A DNA stretch of 38,672 nucleotides from Stutzerimonas azotifigens DSM 17556 (GCF_000425625.1 NZ_AUDU01000067.1:1-38672), one strand, 5' to 3'; counted from the first letter of the stretch, positions 7,159-17,390 are shown. Notes: generated from the letters alone by a model not told the origin. Made by a program: numbers and translations.

Positions 7159-8688
7159 TCAGGCCGCGTTCGGCGCCCTCCCCGCCGAACCCCCGGCGAG
7201 GTAGCGTTCCAGCGCCAGGCGCTCCTCCTCGGTGAAGACCAGTCCCAGCTTGGTCCGCCGCCAGAGGACGTCGTCGGCCCGCGTGGCCCACTCGTGGGTA
7301 CAGAGGTAGTCCACCTCGCGCGCGTACAGGTCCGCGCCCAGGCGCTCCCCGAGTTCGTCCAGCTCGCGCGCGCCGGCGAGCAGCGTCCAGCTGCGCCCGC
7401 CGTAGCTGGTCGCCCAGCGTTCGGCCAGGCGCTCCGGCAATCCGGCCACTTCCGACCTCAGCCGGGCCGCGAGCTCGGCGGCGCTGGTCATGTTCTCCCC
7501 CCCAGGCAGGGGCGCGCTGGCGGTCCAGGCCGGGCCCATGTGCGGAAAGTACGGCTGCAGCCGCGCCAGCGCGGCCTCGGCCAGTTTGCGGTAGGTGGTC
7601 AGCTTGCCGCCGAACACCGAGAGCAGCGGCGGGCCTCCGTCCGACAGCGCCAGCGTGTAGTCGCGGGTGATCACCGAGGGTTCGTCGCACTCGTCGTCAC
7701 ACAGCGGCCGCACCCCGGAGAAGGTATGCAGGATCTGCTCGCGGCCCGGCGCCTGGCGGAAGTGCTCGCGCACCACGTCCAGCAGGTAGTCGATCTCGGC
7801 TTCGGTGATCCGCACCTGCGCAGGGTCGCCCTGGTACTCGCGGTCGGTGGTGCCGATCAGGGTGTAGCGCCCGAGATAGGGAATGGTGAAGACGATGCGC
7901 CGGTCCTCGTTCTGCAGGATGTAGGCGTGATCGCCCTCGTAGAGCTTCGGTACGACGATGTGGCTGCCCTGGATCAGGCGGATGCCGTAGGGCGACTTGT
8001 CCTTCAGCTGCGTACCGATGACCTGCGCCACCCAGGGCCCCGCGGCATTGACCAGGGCACGGCAGCTGACCGAGAAGCGGCTGTCGTCGGCACGGGACAG
8101 GTCCACCTCCCAGCGCTCGCCGATCCGCCGTGCCGCGGTGCAGGTGGTATGGGTGTGCAGGTGCGCGCCATGCTCATGCGCGGCGATGGCGTTGAGCACC
8201 ACCAGCCGGGCGTCGTCGACCCAGCAGTCGGAGTACTCGAAGCCCCGGCGGATTTCCGCCTTGAGCGGACCGTCGGCGCCGAAGCGCAGCCCGCGCGAGC
8301 CCGGCAGGCGCTCGCGCTTGCCGAGATGGTCGTAGAGGAACAGCCCGGCGCGAATCATCCAGGCCGGACGCAGGTGCGGCCGGTGCGGCAGGACGAAGCG
8401 CAGCGGCCGGACGAGGTGCGGCGCCTTGCGCAGCAGCACTTCCCGCTCGGCCAGCGCCTCGCGCACCAGCCGGAACTCGTAATGCTCCAGGTAGCGCAAC
8501 CCGCCATGGATCAGCTTGCTGCTCGCCGAGGAGGTATGGCTGGCCAGATCGTCGCGCTCGCAAAGCAGCACCGACAACCCGCGGCCGGCGGCATCCGCGG
8601 CGATGCCGACGCCGTTGATGCCACCGCCGATCACCACCAGGTCATAGACCTCGGCGAGCGGCTCGGAGGGAGAATGCGGCTGGACCAT
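7159..8688 (-). CDS. glpD: aerobic glycerol-3-phosphate dehydrogenase
   Basis: GlpD is a membrane-associated flavoprotein that oxidises glycerol 3-phosphate to dihydroxyacetone phosphate and feeds electrons to quinone. The 509-residue protein fits the family. The dinucleotide-binding motif VVIGGGINGVGIAADAAGRG starts at about residue 18, RLIQGSHIVV and the YTLIGTTDREYQGDP substrate region are present, and a C-terminal helical domain follows. The ATG at 8688 is chosen because AGGAGG lies seven bases before it; longer in-frame starts would run into the GlpR operators. It is the last gene of a minus-strand glpK-glpR-glpD group, 157 bases after glpR, with its own promoter region carrying the operators at 8717-8753. 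Confidence 0.96.
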   Translation of the reverse strand: MVQPHSPSEPLAEVYDLVVIGGGINGVGIAADAAGRGLSVLLCERDDLASHTSSASSKLIHGGLRYLEHYEFRLVREALAEREVLLRKAPHLVRPLRFVLPHRPHLRPAWMIRAGLFLYDHLGKRERLPGSRGLRFGADGPLKAEIRRGFEYSDCWVDDARLVVLNAIAAHEHGAHLHTHTTCTAARRIGERWEVDLSRADDSRFSVSCRALVNAAGPWVAQVIGTQLKDKSPYGIRLIQGSHIVVPKLYEGDHAYILQNEDRRIVFTIPYLGRYTLIGTTDREYQGDPAQVRITEAEIDYLLDVVREHFRQAPGREQILHTFSGVRPLCDDECDEPSVITRDYTLALSDGGPPLLSVFGGKLTTYRKLAEAALARLQPYFPHMGPAWTASAPLPGGENMTSAAELAARLRSEVAGLPERLAERWATSYGGRSWTLLAGARELDELGERLGADLYAREVDYLCTHEWATRADDVLWRRTKLGLVFTEEERLALERYLAGGSAGRAPNAA

Positions 8689-8716
8689 GGCGTGCCTCCT
8701 GCGCCCCGGCTGGGAT

Positions 8717-8753
8717 CGTTCGAAACCAAACATCGAATGTTCGTTTTCGAACA
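8717..8753 (-). promoter_or_regulatory. two GlpR operator-like sites upstream of glpD
   Basis: On the plus strand TGTTCGTTTTCGAACA (8738-8753) has perfect six-base arms and matches the known GlpR operator pattern TGTTCG-N4-CGAACA. A second, weaker site CGTTCGAAACCAAACA lies at 8717-8732. The two centres are 21 bases apart, two helical turns, so two GlpR dimers could bind on the same face. They lie 29-65 bases before the glpD start, where binding would block transcription. The likely ligand is glycerol 3-phosphate. Confidence 0.8.
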
Positions 8754-8845
8754 AACCTACGCACAGATTGTGACATTCGCCAGCCGGCCGCCCGGCATCC
8801 GTCGATGAAAAACGCCTTTTCCGACGAAAGCGAACAGGCAGCCCC

Positions 8846-9601
8846 TCAGCAGCGGAACAGTTCGACCTTGTGCTGGCGCAGCAACTGCCTGAAGGGCTCG
8901 CCCGGGTCGGCGTCGGTGAAGAGCGCGTCGATCTGCGCCAGGGTGCCCAGGCGGGTCATGGCGTTGCGGCCGAACTTGCTCGAGTCGGCGGCGAGAAATA
9001 CCTGGCGGGCGTTCTCGACGATCGCCTGGGAGACCTGCACCTCGCGGTAGTCGAAATCCAGCAGGGTGCCGTCCTCGTCGATGCCGCTGATGCCGACCAG
9101 CGCGTAGTCGACCCTGAACTGGCGGATGAAGTCGGCGGTCGCCTGGCCGACCACGCCGCCGTCGCTGCGCACGCTGCCGCCGGCCAGCAGCACGTCGAAG
9201 TCGGGCTTGCTGCAGAGGATGTTGGCCACGTGCAGGTTGTTGGTGATCACCTTCAGCCCCGCGTGGCCGAGCAGCGCCTGGGCGATCGCCTCGGTGGTGG
9301 TGCCGATGTTGATGAACAGCGAGGCGTGGTCCGGCACCTGTGCGGCGACGGCCTGGGCGATGCGCTTCTTTTCCTCGCGCATCTGCCCGGCACGCATGCT
9401 GTAGGCGGTGTTCTCGACGCTCGAGTCATGGGCTGCGCCGCCGTGGTAGCGGCGCAACCGGCCGGCCTCGGCGAGCTGGTTGATGTCGCGGCGGATGGTC
9501 TGCGGGGTGACGGTGAAATGGGTGGCGAGCTCTTCGATGCTCACGTAGCCACGGCTGCGGACCAGCTCGAGAATGCGCTGCTGCCGGGGGGCGAGACTCA
9601 T
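8846..9601 (-). CDS. glpR: DeoR-family glycerol-3-phosphate regulon repressor
   Basis: GlpR represses glycerol genes and is released by glycerol 3-phosphate. The 251-residue protein has the standard layout: an N-terminal DeoR winged helix (about residues 5-56, with [38 protein letters not shown]) and a C-terminal ligand domain containing [14 protein letters not shown] and [20 protein letters not shown]. It sits between glpK (97 bases upstream) and glpD, the order known in other pseudomonads. Operators matching its family's recognition pattern lie just upstream of glpD. No strong ribosome-binding site precedes the ATG. Confidence 0.94.
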   Translation of the reverse strand: MSLAPRQQRILELVRSRGYVSIEELATHFTVTPQTIRRDINQLAEAGRLRRYHGGAAHDSSVENTAYSMRAGQMREEKKRIAQAVAAQVPDHASLFINIGTTTEAIAQALLGHAGLKVITNNLHVANILCSKPDFDVLLAGGSVRSDGGVVGQATADFIRQFRVDYALVGISGIDEDGTLLDFDYREVQVSQAIVENARQVFLAADSSKFGRNAMTRLGTLAQIDALFTDADPGEPFRQLLRQHKVELFRC

Positions 9602-9698
9602 GGGCGGGATCCTTGGCCATCCTGTCGCCCGCAGGATGCCCCAGCGACCGGCACGATGCCAGCCAGCGGCGGGGTGCCCGCCCGCGCCCGTCGCCGGC

Positions 9699-11255
<1,557 letters not shown>

Positions 11256-11351
11256 TCAGCTTAGCTTCCGTACGCCGGCCGGCGTCTTCCGGTTCGAACG
11301 CCAACGGGAAGGCCCGGTTTCAGGCGACGGCGTGGCGCCGCGAGCACGCGC

Positions 11352-11646
11352 TCAGGTGCCGGAGGTGTCGTCCTCGCGTTCTGGCAACTCGCCGGGCATG
11401 GCATTCGGGGGCCCGGTCTTCGATGGGCCGGTCGCGCGTGGAATGGCCCTGCCGGCCGTCTTCCACGGCAGGCGCCGAAGGATCGCGCGGGCCGTTCGTA
11501 TCGGGGCGCTCGATGATTTCCTGACGCGGCTCGCGCGTGTCGAGCGGATGGCTACGGGCCTTTTCCGGCTGGTCGGCGACGCCGGCAAGAGCCGGGCCGC
11601 CAGCCAGCAGGACGAGGCCGAGGCCGAGCAGGCCGAATGTGCGCAT
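11352..11646 (-). pseudogene. small exported protein, frameshifted in a C-tract
   Basis: An ATG at 11646, preceded by GGGAGA, starts a signal peptide (MRTFGLLGLGLVLLAGGPALA) and then a short charged, Pro-rich chain. Codon quality is good until a run of five C residues on the coding strand (near 11397). After it the same frame fills with rare AGA, CGA and GGA codons and runs to a stop at 11320. Removing one C gives APNAMPGELPEREDDTSGT and a stop at 11352, with good codons throughout, for a protein of about 97 residues. So the reading is one gene with a single-base insertion, either real or a sequencing error. No family is recognised. It is third in a row of three small exported proteins on the minus strand. 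Confidence 0.55.
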
Positions 11647-11715
11647 GGCGGTCTCCCGGTTGGCATGAAGTGCGGGCACCGACCGGCGCCGGTACCCGCA
11701 TGGACTCGACGGAGA

Positions 11716-12000
11716 TCAGCTGCCGCCGCCCCCGCCGGAACCGCCGCCAGAGCCGCCCGAGCCGCCGGAACCGGTGCTGGTGCTGTCGTCGTCGCCGGGT
11801 CGGTCCTCCATCTGGTCGTACTGCTTGAGTTCGACGTCGTCGTCGGCATCGCGGCCGACGCCGGTGGTGCCGTCCACCTCGACGTCGGTCGCGTCGTGCC
11901 CGTTATCGTGCTCCTTGTCGTGATCGTCGCCGGCGAAGGCCAGGCCGTTGCCGGCGAGCAGGCCGGCCAGGACGAGCGCGGTCAAACGGTGGATACGCAT
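11716..12000 (-). CDS. small exported acidic protein with Gly/Ser tail
   Basis: The 94-residue product begins with a signal peptide (MRIHRLTALVLAGLLAGNGLAFA), then a mature part rich in Asp, Glu and His (DDHDKEHDNGHD), and ends in a low-complexity Gly/Ser tail (GSGGSGGSGGGSGGGGGS). A GGAGG site lies about nine bases before the ATG at 12000, and this decides the start over longer in-frame options. It is 28 bases after the next small exported protein, so they are probably co-transcribed. The Asp/His cluster could bind metal, but this is only a composition-based guess. I do not recognise a family. Confidence 0.75.
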   Translation of the reverse strand: MRIHRLTALVLAGLLAGNGLAFAGDDHDKEHDNGHDATDVEVDGTTGVGRDADDDVELKQYDQMEDRPGDDDSTSTGSGGSGGSGGGSGGGGGS

Positions 12001-12028
12001 GGCGTTGTCCTCCAGGTAGTGAGACGGG

Positions 12029-12391
12029 TCAGTTGCCGCCGGAGCCGCTGGTGGCGGCGCCGCCAGACGTGCCGGTACCGGCGCCGCCACCGGTGCTCGG
12101 GCCGGCCGCGCCGGAGCCGGAGCCGGAGCCGCTGTCCATGCTGCCGCTGCCCATGCCCGTACCGCCGCCCATGCCGCCGGTTCCGCTGCCCGTACCCGTT
12201 CCGCTGTCCATGGTGCCGGCACCCGGCGTGCCGGTGCCGGTGGTGCCGCTGTCATTGCCGCGCTCGAGCGTGCTGCGATCGCGGTCGCTGTTCAGGTGAT
12301 CGTCTTCACCGATTTCGTCATTGGCCTGCGCCAGGCCGGCTGCCGAGATCAGCCCGATGAAGGTGAAGGCGGCGAGTCGTTTGATGTTCAT
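12029..12391 (-). CDS. small exported Gly/Ser/Thr-rich protein
   Basis: The 120-residue product has a signal peptide (MNIKRLAAFTFIGLISAAGLAQA), an acidic stretch (NDEIGEDDHLNSDRDRS), and then about 70 residues almost entirely of Gly, Ser, Thr, Ala and Met with short GTGTGSGTGG and SMDSGSGSGSG units. It is probably disordered in the periplasm or outside the cell. GGAGGAA precedes the ATG by six to seven bases. It is first in the run of three small exported proteins and has the same order of parts as the second one: signal, acidic segment, Gly/Ser tail. No known family is recognised. Confidence 0.78.
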   Translation of the reverse strand: MNIKRLAAFTFIGLISAAGLAQANDEIGEDDHLNSDRDRSTLERGNDSGTTGTGTPGAGTMDSGTGTGSGTGGMGGGTGMGSGSMDSGSGSGSGAAGPSTGGGAGTGTSGGAATSGSGGN

Positions 12392-12533
12392 GCTGCTTCC
12401 TCCAACGTTCGCTTACCCTGATTCGGGCAGCGCCGTTCGAGCGGGGTTCCGGCCTTTGCGCTGCGCACGGGAACCGTCCGGCGGCTGGCGTCTGGCCCGC
12501 GAGCTGGCGGCCGGCCGCCGGTCGGGAGGAGGA

Positions 12534-14234
12534 TCAGCCTAGCAATTGCCAGAACGAAATGCCGACCCCGGCGATGCTCTCCCCGGCGACCAGCCCGGCG
12601 GCGGCGACGATCACGAAGCGCTCGCCGAGGCTGCGCCAGCGGGCGACGATCAGCCAGGCGAGCAAGGCGCCGAAGACCATCGTCAGCGACACCGAGGCCG
12701 GGATGATGAAGGCCAGACCGAGGGCCGCCGGGCTCGGCAGCCAGCGCGCCAGCGGCGGGCGGGCGAAGACCTCCAGCAGCCCCAGGCCGAGCCCGGCCAG
12801 CGCGCCGCCGAGCAGCGCCAGGCGGATGTCGGCACTCAGCGCGCCGAGCCCGCCGGTCAGCGCCTCGGCCACCGCCTTCCAGGTCGCCACCGCCGGCGCC
12901 GGCCACTCCGGCGTGACCAGCATCGCCTGGGGGTCGGGAATCAGCGCGCGATAGGCCAGCACGCCGACCAGGCTGCCGATGAGGATGCCGGCGCATTGCG
13001 CCAGCGCCTGTCGCGACGGACTCGCCCCAAGCGCATGGCCGACCTTGAAATCGTTCAGCAGGTCGGTGCACTGCCCGGCCGCGCCGCCGGCGGTGTTGGC
13101 GCTCATCAGGTTGATCGCCACCTGGCCCGGCGCGATGACACCGAAGCCGAGCTGCGAGAGCTGGCCGATGGCGCCGATCGGCGGAATCCCCGTGGCGCCG
13201 ACCACCCGTGCGGCCACCGTGGCCAGCAGCAGCGCGAAGGGAATGGTCAGCAGCGCCATCAGCGGGGCGATGCCGAACAGGCCGATCTGCAGCGCCACCA
13301 CCAGCGCGCTGGCCAGCGCCAACCCCAGGGCCGGGCCGACGGCGGCCCCGCGCCCGGCCGAGGGCGCCGCCGCGACCCGCCCGCTGCGGCCCTCGCGCCA
13401 CAGCCGCAGCGCCAGCGCGCTCAGGGTGGCGCAGACCATCAGGCTGACACCCGGCCACAGCAGCCATTCGACGAGTACCGCGAACTGCGGCCCGCTGGCA
13501 TCGGCCGGCAGGCGCACCAGCCCCCGCGCGAGCAGCCAGGGTGCGAGCGCGCCCCAGGCCAGCAGCGCGCCGAGCAGCAGCGACAGCCCCACGCGCAGGC
13601 CGATGATGCCGCCGAAGCCGAGCAGCAGCAGCGATGGTTCGAAGGTGAAGGTCAGCCGCTCCAGCGCCGGCCCCGGCGCCCAGCGCGGCAGGCGCCAGAG
13701 CAGCGCGTCGGCGAGCTTGACCAGCGCCGCCAGCAGCGCGCCGCCGCCGAGTACCGCCAGCCGCTGCAGCGCCTCGCGGCCGTGGCCGTAGATCTGCTCC
13801 AGCGTCGCCAGCGTGGCGACGCCCTCGGGAAAGCGCAGCCCAGCGCGCAGGATCAGCGACGGGCGCAGGTACCAGGCGACCCAGATGCCGAGGAAGCTCA
13901 CCGAGAACACCCAGGCGGTCAGCGGCAGCAGCGCCAGCTGCTGGCCGGTGATCAGGGTGAAGGCCGGGATCGGCGCCACCAGCCCGCTGGAGACGATCGA
14001 GGCGGCCGAGGACGCGGTGGTCTGGGTGATGTTGCTTTCCAGCTGGCCCCAGCCCGGCAGGCCGAAGCGGCCGGCCAGCCCCTGCCAGAGGCTGAAGCCC
14101 ACCAGCAGGGCGATGATCGACATGTTGAACGACCAGCCGATCTTCAGCCCGGAGTAGATGTTCGAGGGGGTGAGCAGTGCGCCGAGCAGCACACCGGTGA
14201 GCAGTGCGCGAAGCGTCAGTTCGCGGTCGACCAT
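12534..14234 (-). CDS. OPT-family oligopeptide/metal-chelate transporter
   Basis: This is a large, very hydrophobic inner-membrane protein of 566 residues with around a dozen or more membrane segments. It contains the OPT-family hallmark NIYSGLKIGWSFNMSI at residues 25-40 and the later IGATGIPPIGAIGQLSQLGFGVI and GKVGHALGASPSRQ-like segments. Family members carry oligopeptides or metal-phytosiderophore complexes with protons; the substrate here cannot be assigned. The start at 14234 is chosen because GAGG lies just before it; in-frame ATGs at 14246 and 14249 are possible. The gene stands between the small exported proteins and the divergent csgD. Confidence 0.85.
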   Translation of the reverse strand: MVDRELTLRALLTGVLLGALLTPSNIYSGLKIGWSFNMSIIALLVGFSLWQGLAGRFGLPGWGQLESNITQTTASSAASIVSSGLVAPIPAFTLITGQQLALLPLTAWVFSVSFLGIWVAWYLRPSLILRAGLRFPEGVATLATLEQIYGHGREALQRLAVLGGGALLAALVKLADALLWRLPRWAPGPALERLTFTFEPSLLLLGFGGIIGLRVGLSLLLGALLAWGALAPWLLARGLVRLPADASGPQFAVLVEWLLWPGVSLMVCATLSALALRLWREGRSGRVAAAPSAGRGAAVGPALGLALASALVVALQIGLFGIAPLMALLTIPFALLLATVAARVVGATGIPPIGAIGQLSQLGFGVIAPGQVAINLMSANTAGGAAGQCTDLLNDFKVGHALGASPSRQALAQCAGILIGSLVGVLAYRALIPDPQAMLVTPEWPAPAVATWKAVAEALTGGLGALSADIRLALLGGALAGLGLGLLEVFARPPLARWLPSPAALGLAFIIPASVSLTMVFGALLAWLIVARWRSLGERFVIVAAAGLVAGESIAGVGISFWQLLG

Positions 14235-14443
14235 AGGCAGCCTCATCATTCGCTCGGAGCACCTTAGCGCATCCGCATGCGCCGCTCCGAGTCCAGCCAC
14301 CCGTCAGCCGTTCGTCACCCCGATGGATTAATGGCGGTTTTCCGGCACTACACTGGTCGGCATGCCTGAACTAAACGAAGCGGGTCGGGTCGTTTGTTAG
14401 CTTTCCACAAAACAAGACCAGCCCACTGGTAAGGGACCGACCA

Positions 14444-15100
14444 ATGGATGCGGAACTGACTCCCCGGGAATCCACGCCTTGCACCATCACCCTGCTGACC
14501 CACAACGAACTGCTGGGTCTGTTCTTCCGCCATTTCATCGGTGACCACGCACGCCTGAACGTGGCGCTCTCGGCACCGAAAAAGGCGGTGCTCGAAGACA
14601 CCCAGCTGTTTCTCGTCGACGCCGGCCAGCGCGACACCGAGGCGCTCACCACGCTGCTCGGCGAACTGCCTTCGGCGCCGGTGGCGCTGGTGAACATCAG
14701 CCCCGAGCAGGCCGAGACGCTCATCGACCAGTACCCCAACATCCGCGGGGTGTTCTACAGCCACTCGACCCGCGAGCAGCTGCTCAACGGTATCCAGGTG
14801 CTGCTGGAAGGCGGCGACTGGCTGCCGCGCCCGCTGATGGAGCGCCTGCTCGGGCAGTGGCGGCGCATGCGCCAGCTGGCCGAGACCAAGGCCGCGCTGA
14901 CGCTGCGCGAGCGCGAGATCCTCAGCCTGGCCGGCAAGGGCCTGTCCAACGCGGAAATCGCCGAGCGCCTGTGCCTGAGCCCGCACACCATCAAGAGCCA
15001 CATCCACAACCTGTTGCGCAAGATCGGCGCGTCCAACCGAGCGGAGGCGGCCTACATGCTGCGCGACCGGCTGGACTGGGCCGAATCGTGTCACGCCTGA
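14444..15100 (+). CDS. csgD: CsgD-like LuxR-family curli regulator
   Basis: The 218-residue protein has an N-terminal receiver-like domain without a clear full phosphorylation site and a C-terminal LuxR helix-turn-helix (about residues 147-205: LTLREREILSLAGKGLSNAEIAERLCLSPHTIKSHIHNLLRKIGASNRAEAAYM). E. coli CsgD, of 216 residues, is the master activator of curli and biofilm matrix. Its place directly before csgE, with the csgE start overlapping its last codons, supports the same role. A TAAGGGA site lies before the ATG. The upstream gap holds an ACCAG-N4-CTGGT inverted repeat (14417-14430) near the ribosome-binding site, a possible regulator site. Confidence 0.9.
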   Translation: MDAELTPRESTPCTITLLTHNELLGLFFRHFIGDHARLNVALSAPKKAVLEDTQLFLVDAGQRDTEALTTLLGELPSAPVALVNISPEQAETLIDQYPNIRGVFYSHSTREQLLNGIQVLLEGGDWLPRPLMERLLGQWRRMRQLAETKAALTLREREILSLAGKGLSNAEIAERLCLSPHTIKSHIHNLLRKIGASNRAEAAYMLRDRLDWAESCHA

Positions 15101-15477
15101 TCGCCACCCTGGCGCTCGGCCTCGGGCTGAGCGCCGGCGCCTGGGCAGAAGAGGCCGAGGTCTACGGGCTGGTGATCGACAACACCATCTCGCGCTTCGG
15201 CCACGACTTCCACCGCTACCTCAGCGCGCGCCTGCAGGACGTCAGCCCGATGGACTTCGACCTGGTGGTGCGCGAACGGCCGTCGGCGCGCTGGGGCAGC
15301 CTGGTGTGGGTGGAGTACGACCAGCAGATCGTCTACCGGCGCTTCCTGCAGCCGAACGCCTCGCAGCTCGAGGAAATCGCCGGGCAGGCGGCCGACCAGG
15401 TGCTCGAACAGATCAACCGCACCAAGCTGCAGAACCTGCTGCAGGACACCTTCGATCTCGACAGGGATGAACTATGA
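15088..15477 (+). CDS. csgE: curli secretion specificity factor CsgE
   Basis: CsgE is a periplasmic cap that directs curlin subunits to the CsgG channel. The chosen GTG start at 15088 lies inside the end of csgD and gives 129 residues, the same length as E. coli CsgE. A signal peptide (VSRLIATLALGLGLSAGAWA) is followed by EVYGLVIDNTISRFGHDFHRYLSARL, LVVRERPSARWGSLVWVEYD and the IVYRRFLQP segment typical of the family. The stop overlaps the csgF start in an ATGA arrangement, so translation of csgD, csgE and csgF is coupled. Choosing an ATG would lose the signal peptide, which is why GTG is preferred. Confidence 0.92.
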   Translation: MSRLIATLALGLGLSAGAWAEEAEVYGLVIDNTISRFGHDFHRYLSARLQDVSPMDFDLVVRERPSARWGSLVWVEYDQQIVYRRFLQPNASQLEEIAGQAADQVLEQINRTKLQNLLQDTFDLDRDEL

Positions 15478-15890
15478 AACGCTCGCCTACGCTGCTCGGC
15501 ACCGCCCCTCTGCTGCTCGCCCTGGCCGCGGGCGCCCACGCCACGGAGCTGGTCTACACACCGGTGAACCCGTCGTTCGGCGGCAGCCCGCTGAACGGCG
15601 CCTGGCTGCTCGGCAACGCGCAATCGCAGGACGACCACAAGGACCCCGACGCCCGCGCGAGCGCCTCGCTCGGCACCTCGTCGCTCGACCGTTTCACCAG
15701 CCAGCTGGAGTCGCGCCTGCTGTCGCAGCTGCTGACCGATATCGGCAACGGCAACACCGGCAGCCTGCAAACCGACGACTTCATCGTCAACATCCTCGAC
15801 AACGACGGCGCGCTCACCGTGCAGATCACCGACCGCCTGACCGGCGAGGTCTCGGAAATCCTCATCAACGGACTCAATCCCAGCAACTAG
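15474..15890 (+). CDS. csgF: curli assembly factor CsgF
   Basis: CsgF is exported through the outer membrane, sits on the outer side of the CsgG pore and holds the nucleator at the surface. The 138-residue protein has the same length as E. coli CsgF. It has a signal peptide (MKRSPTLLGTAPLLLALAAGAHA) and the conserved mature N-terminus ELVYTPVNPSFGGSPLNGAWLLGNAQSQDDHK, the part that plugs into CsgG, followed by the C-terminal QITDRLTGEVSEILI segment. It overlaps csgE by four bases and is followed after 17 bases by csgG. Confidence 0.95.
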   Translation: MKRSPTLLGTAPLLLALAAGAHATELVYTPVNPSFGGSPLNGAWLLGNAQSQDDHKDPDARASASLGTSSLDRFTSQLESRLLSQLLTDIGNGNTGSLQTDDFIVNILDNDGALTVQITDRLTGEVSEILINGLNPSN

Positions 15891-15907
15891 GCCACGGACG
15901 CCCGCAC

Positions 15908-16771
15908 ATGAACAGACTTCTCGCGTCGGCGCTGTCGCTGACGCTGCTTGCCGGCTGCTCGCTGCGCGAGCCCATGCCTGCCAACCAGGGCGACGTGCCC
16001 ACCCTCACGCCGCGCACCTCCACCTATCACGACCTGCTGGCCCTGCCGCGCCCGAGCGGCCGGCTGGTGGCGGCGGTCTATGGCTTCCGCGACCAGAGCG
16101 GGCAATACAAGCCCAACCCGGCCAGCTCGTTCTCCACCGCCGTGACCCAGGGCGCGGCGAGCATGCTGGTCGACGCCATGCAGGCCAGCGGCTGGTTCAT
16201 CGTGCTCGAACGCGAATCGCTGCAGAACGTGCTGACCGAACGCAAGATCATCCGCGCCTCGCAGAACAAGCCGGAGGTGGCCGCCAACATCGCCGATGAC
16301 CTACCCTCGCTGCGCGCGGCGAACATCCTGCTCGAGGGCGCCATCATCGGCTACGACACCAACGTGCGCACCGGCGGCCAGGGCGCGCGCTACCTTGGCA
16401 TCGGCGCCTCCCAGGAATACCGGGTCGACCAGGTCACGGTGAACCTGCGCGCGGTGGACGTGCGCAGCAGCCAGGTGCTGGCCAACGTGATGACCTCCAA
16501 GACGATCTATTCCATCGCCCGCTCGGCCAGCGTGTTCAAGTACATCGAGTACAAGGAGCTGCTCGAAGCCGAGGCCGGCTACACCACCAACGAACCGGCC
16601 CAGCTGTGCGTGCTCTCGGCCATCGAGGCGGCGGTGGCGCACCTGGTCGCCCAGGGCGTCGAGCGCCACCTGTGGACGGTGGCCGCCGGCCAGGACCTGA
16701 CGCAGACCTCGCTGCCCCGCTACCTCGACCCACCGCCGATGCCGCCCATGCCGGCGCTGGCGGCGGATTAA
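15908..16771 (+). CDS. csgG: curli production lipoprotein, outer-membrane channel CsgG
   Basis: CsgG forms the nonameric outer-membrane pore for curlin export. The protein has 287 residues, close to the E. coli length. A lipoprotein signal ends in LLAGC with the lipidated cysteine at residue 17. Mature motifs include LPRPSGRLVAAVYGFRDQSGQYKPNP, the FIVLERESLQNVLTERKIIRA helix, GQGARYLGIGASQEYRVDQVTVNLRAVDVRSSQVLANVMTSKTI (the membrane-spanning hairpin area) and the C-terminal NEPAQLCVLSAIEAAV. It is the last gene of the tightly packed csgDEFG run. Confidence 0.95.
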   Translation: MNRLLASALSLTLLAGCSLREPMPANQGDVPTLTPRTSTYHDLLALPRPSGRLVAAVYGFRDQSGQYKPNPASSFSTAVTQGAASMLVDAMQASGWFIVLERESLQNVLTERKIIRASQNKPEVAANIADDLPSLRAANILLEGAIIGYDTNVRTGGQGARYLGIGASQEYRVDQVTVNLRAVDVRSSQVLANVMTSKTIYSIARSASVFKYIEYKELLEAEAGYTTNEPAQLCVLSAIEAAVAHLVAQGVERHLWTVAAGQDLTQTSLPRYLDPPPMPPMPALAAD

Positions 16772-16873
16772 TCCCTGCGCCCCGCCCCGCCCGCCCTTTT
16801 ACACCGTTGGATGGATGGCAGGGCGTGCCGGCCGGGGCGATGATCAGGCCAATCGATACGCCAGGTGGTCACA

Positions 16874-17362
16874 ATGGATTGCACCGTCTTTCGCCGCTTC
16901 GGCCCCGCCCTGCTCCTGTCCGCCGCGCTGTCCGCCCCGTCGCTGCAGGCCGCCGACCTGATGGACAACGCCGACCTCGCCGGCTTCTCCGGCAACGGCC
17001 TGCCCGCCCTCTCCGGCGCGGTGCTCACCAGCGGCCTGGTGGCCAGCGTGCTGCAGCAGGGCTACGACAACAACGCCGAACTCACCCAGGCCGGGCGCAG
17101 CGAGCTGGCGGCGATCGTCCAGCAGGGCAGCGACCAGGAAGCCTTCATCCTCCAGCAGGGTGCCAACCAGGTCGCCGGCATCACCCAGTACGGCATCGGC
17201 AACGTCGCCGCCATCACCCAGATGGGCACCGACAACTACGCGGCCATCCTGCAGAACGGCTCGTACAACAACGCCAGCATCGAGCAGTACGGTTCCGGCC
17301 AGAGCAGCCAGGTGATCCAGTTCGGCTCCGGGCAGACCGTGCAGGTCATCCAGTACCGCTGA
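16874..17362 (+). CDS. csgB: curlin subunit, CsgB (nucleator)-like
   Basis: The 162-residue exported protein has a signal peptide (to about residue 27), an N-terminal segment, and five consecutive 22-residue curlin repeats at 53-74, 75-96, 97-118, 119-140 and 141-162. Each follows the pattern xxxxxxxxQxGxxxxxxxxQxG. The last repeat loses the final QG and ends in IQYR, which recalls the divergent, basic last repeat of E. coli CsgB (ending in TQR) more than that of the major subunit CsgA. The ATG at 16874 is preferred over the GTG at 16865 because AGGTGG lies seven bases upstream of it. No second curlin follows in the window. The CsgB label rests on the repeat pattern and could be wrong if this single curlin does both jobs. 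Confidence 0.8.
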   Translation: MDCTVFRRFGPALLLSAALSAPSLQAADLMDNADLAGFSGNGLPALSGAVLTSGLVASVLQQGYDNNAELTQAGRSELAAIVQQGSDQEAFILQQGANQVAGITQYGIGNVAAITQMGTDNYAAILQNGSYNNASIEQYGSGQSSQVIQFGSGQTVQVIQYR

Positions 17363-17390
17363 CGCGGCCCTCTCTCCAGGAGCAAAGCCC

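Noticed and set aside
12001..12255. N-terminal extension of the second small exported protein
   Set aside because: The extension has shadow composition; GGAGG and a signal peptide place the start at 12000.
16865..17362. Calling the curlin CsgA
   Set aside because: The last repeat lacks the QG end and finishes in IQYR, as in the nucleator; CsgA-type Ser-x5-Gln-x-Gly-x-x-Asn repeats are poorly kept in the first and last units. Left open as an alternative.
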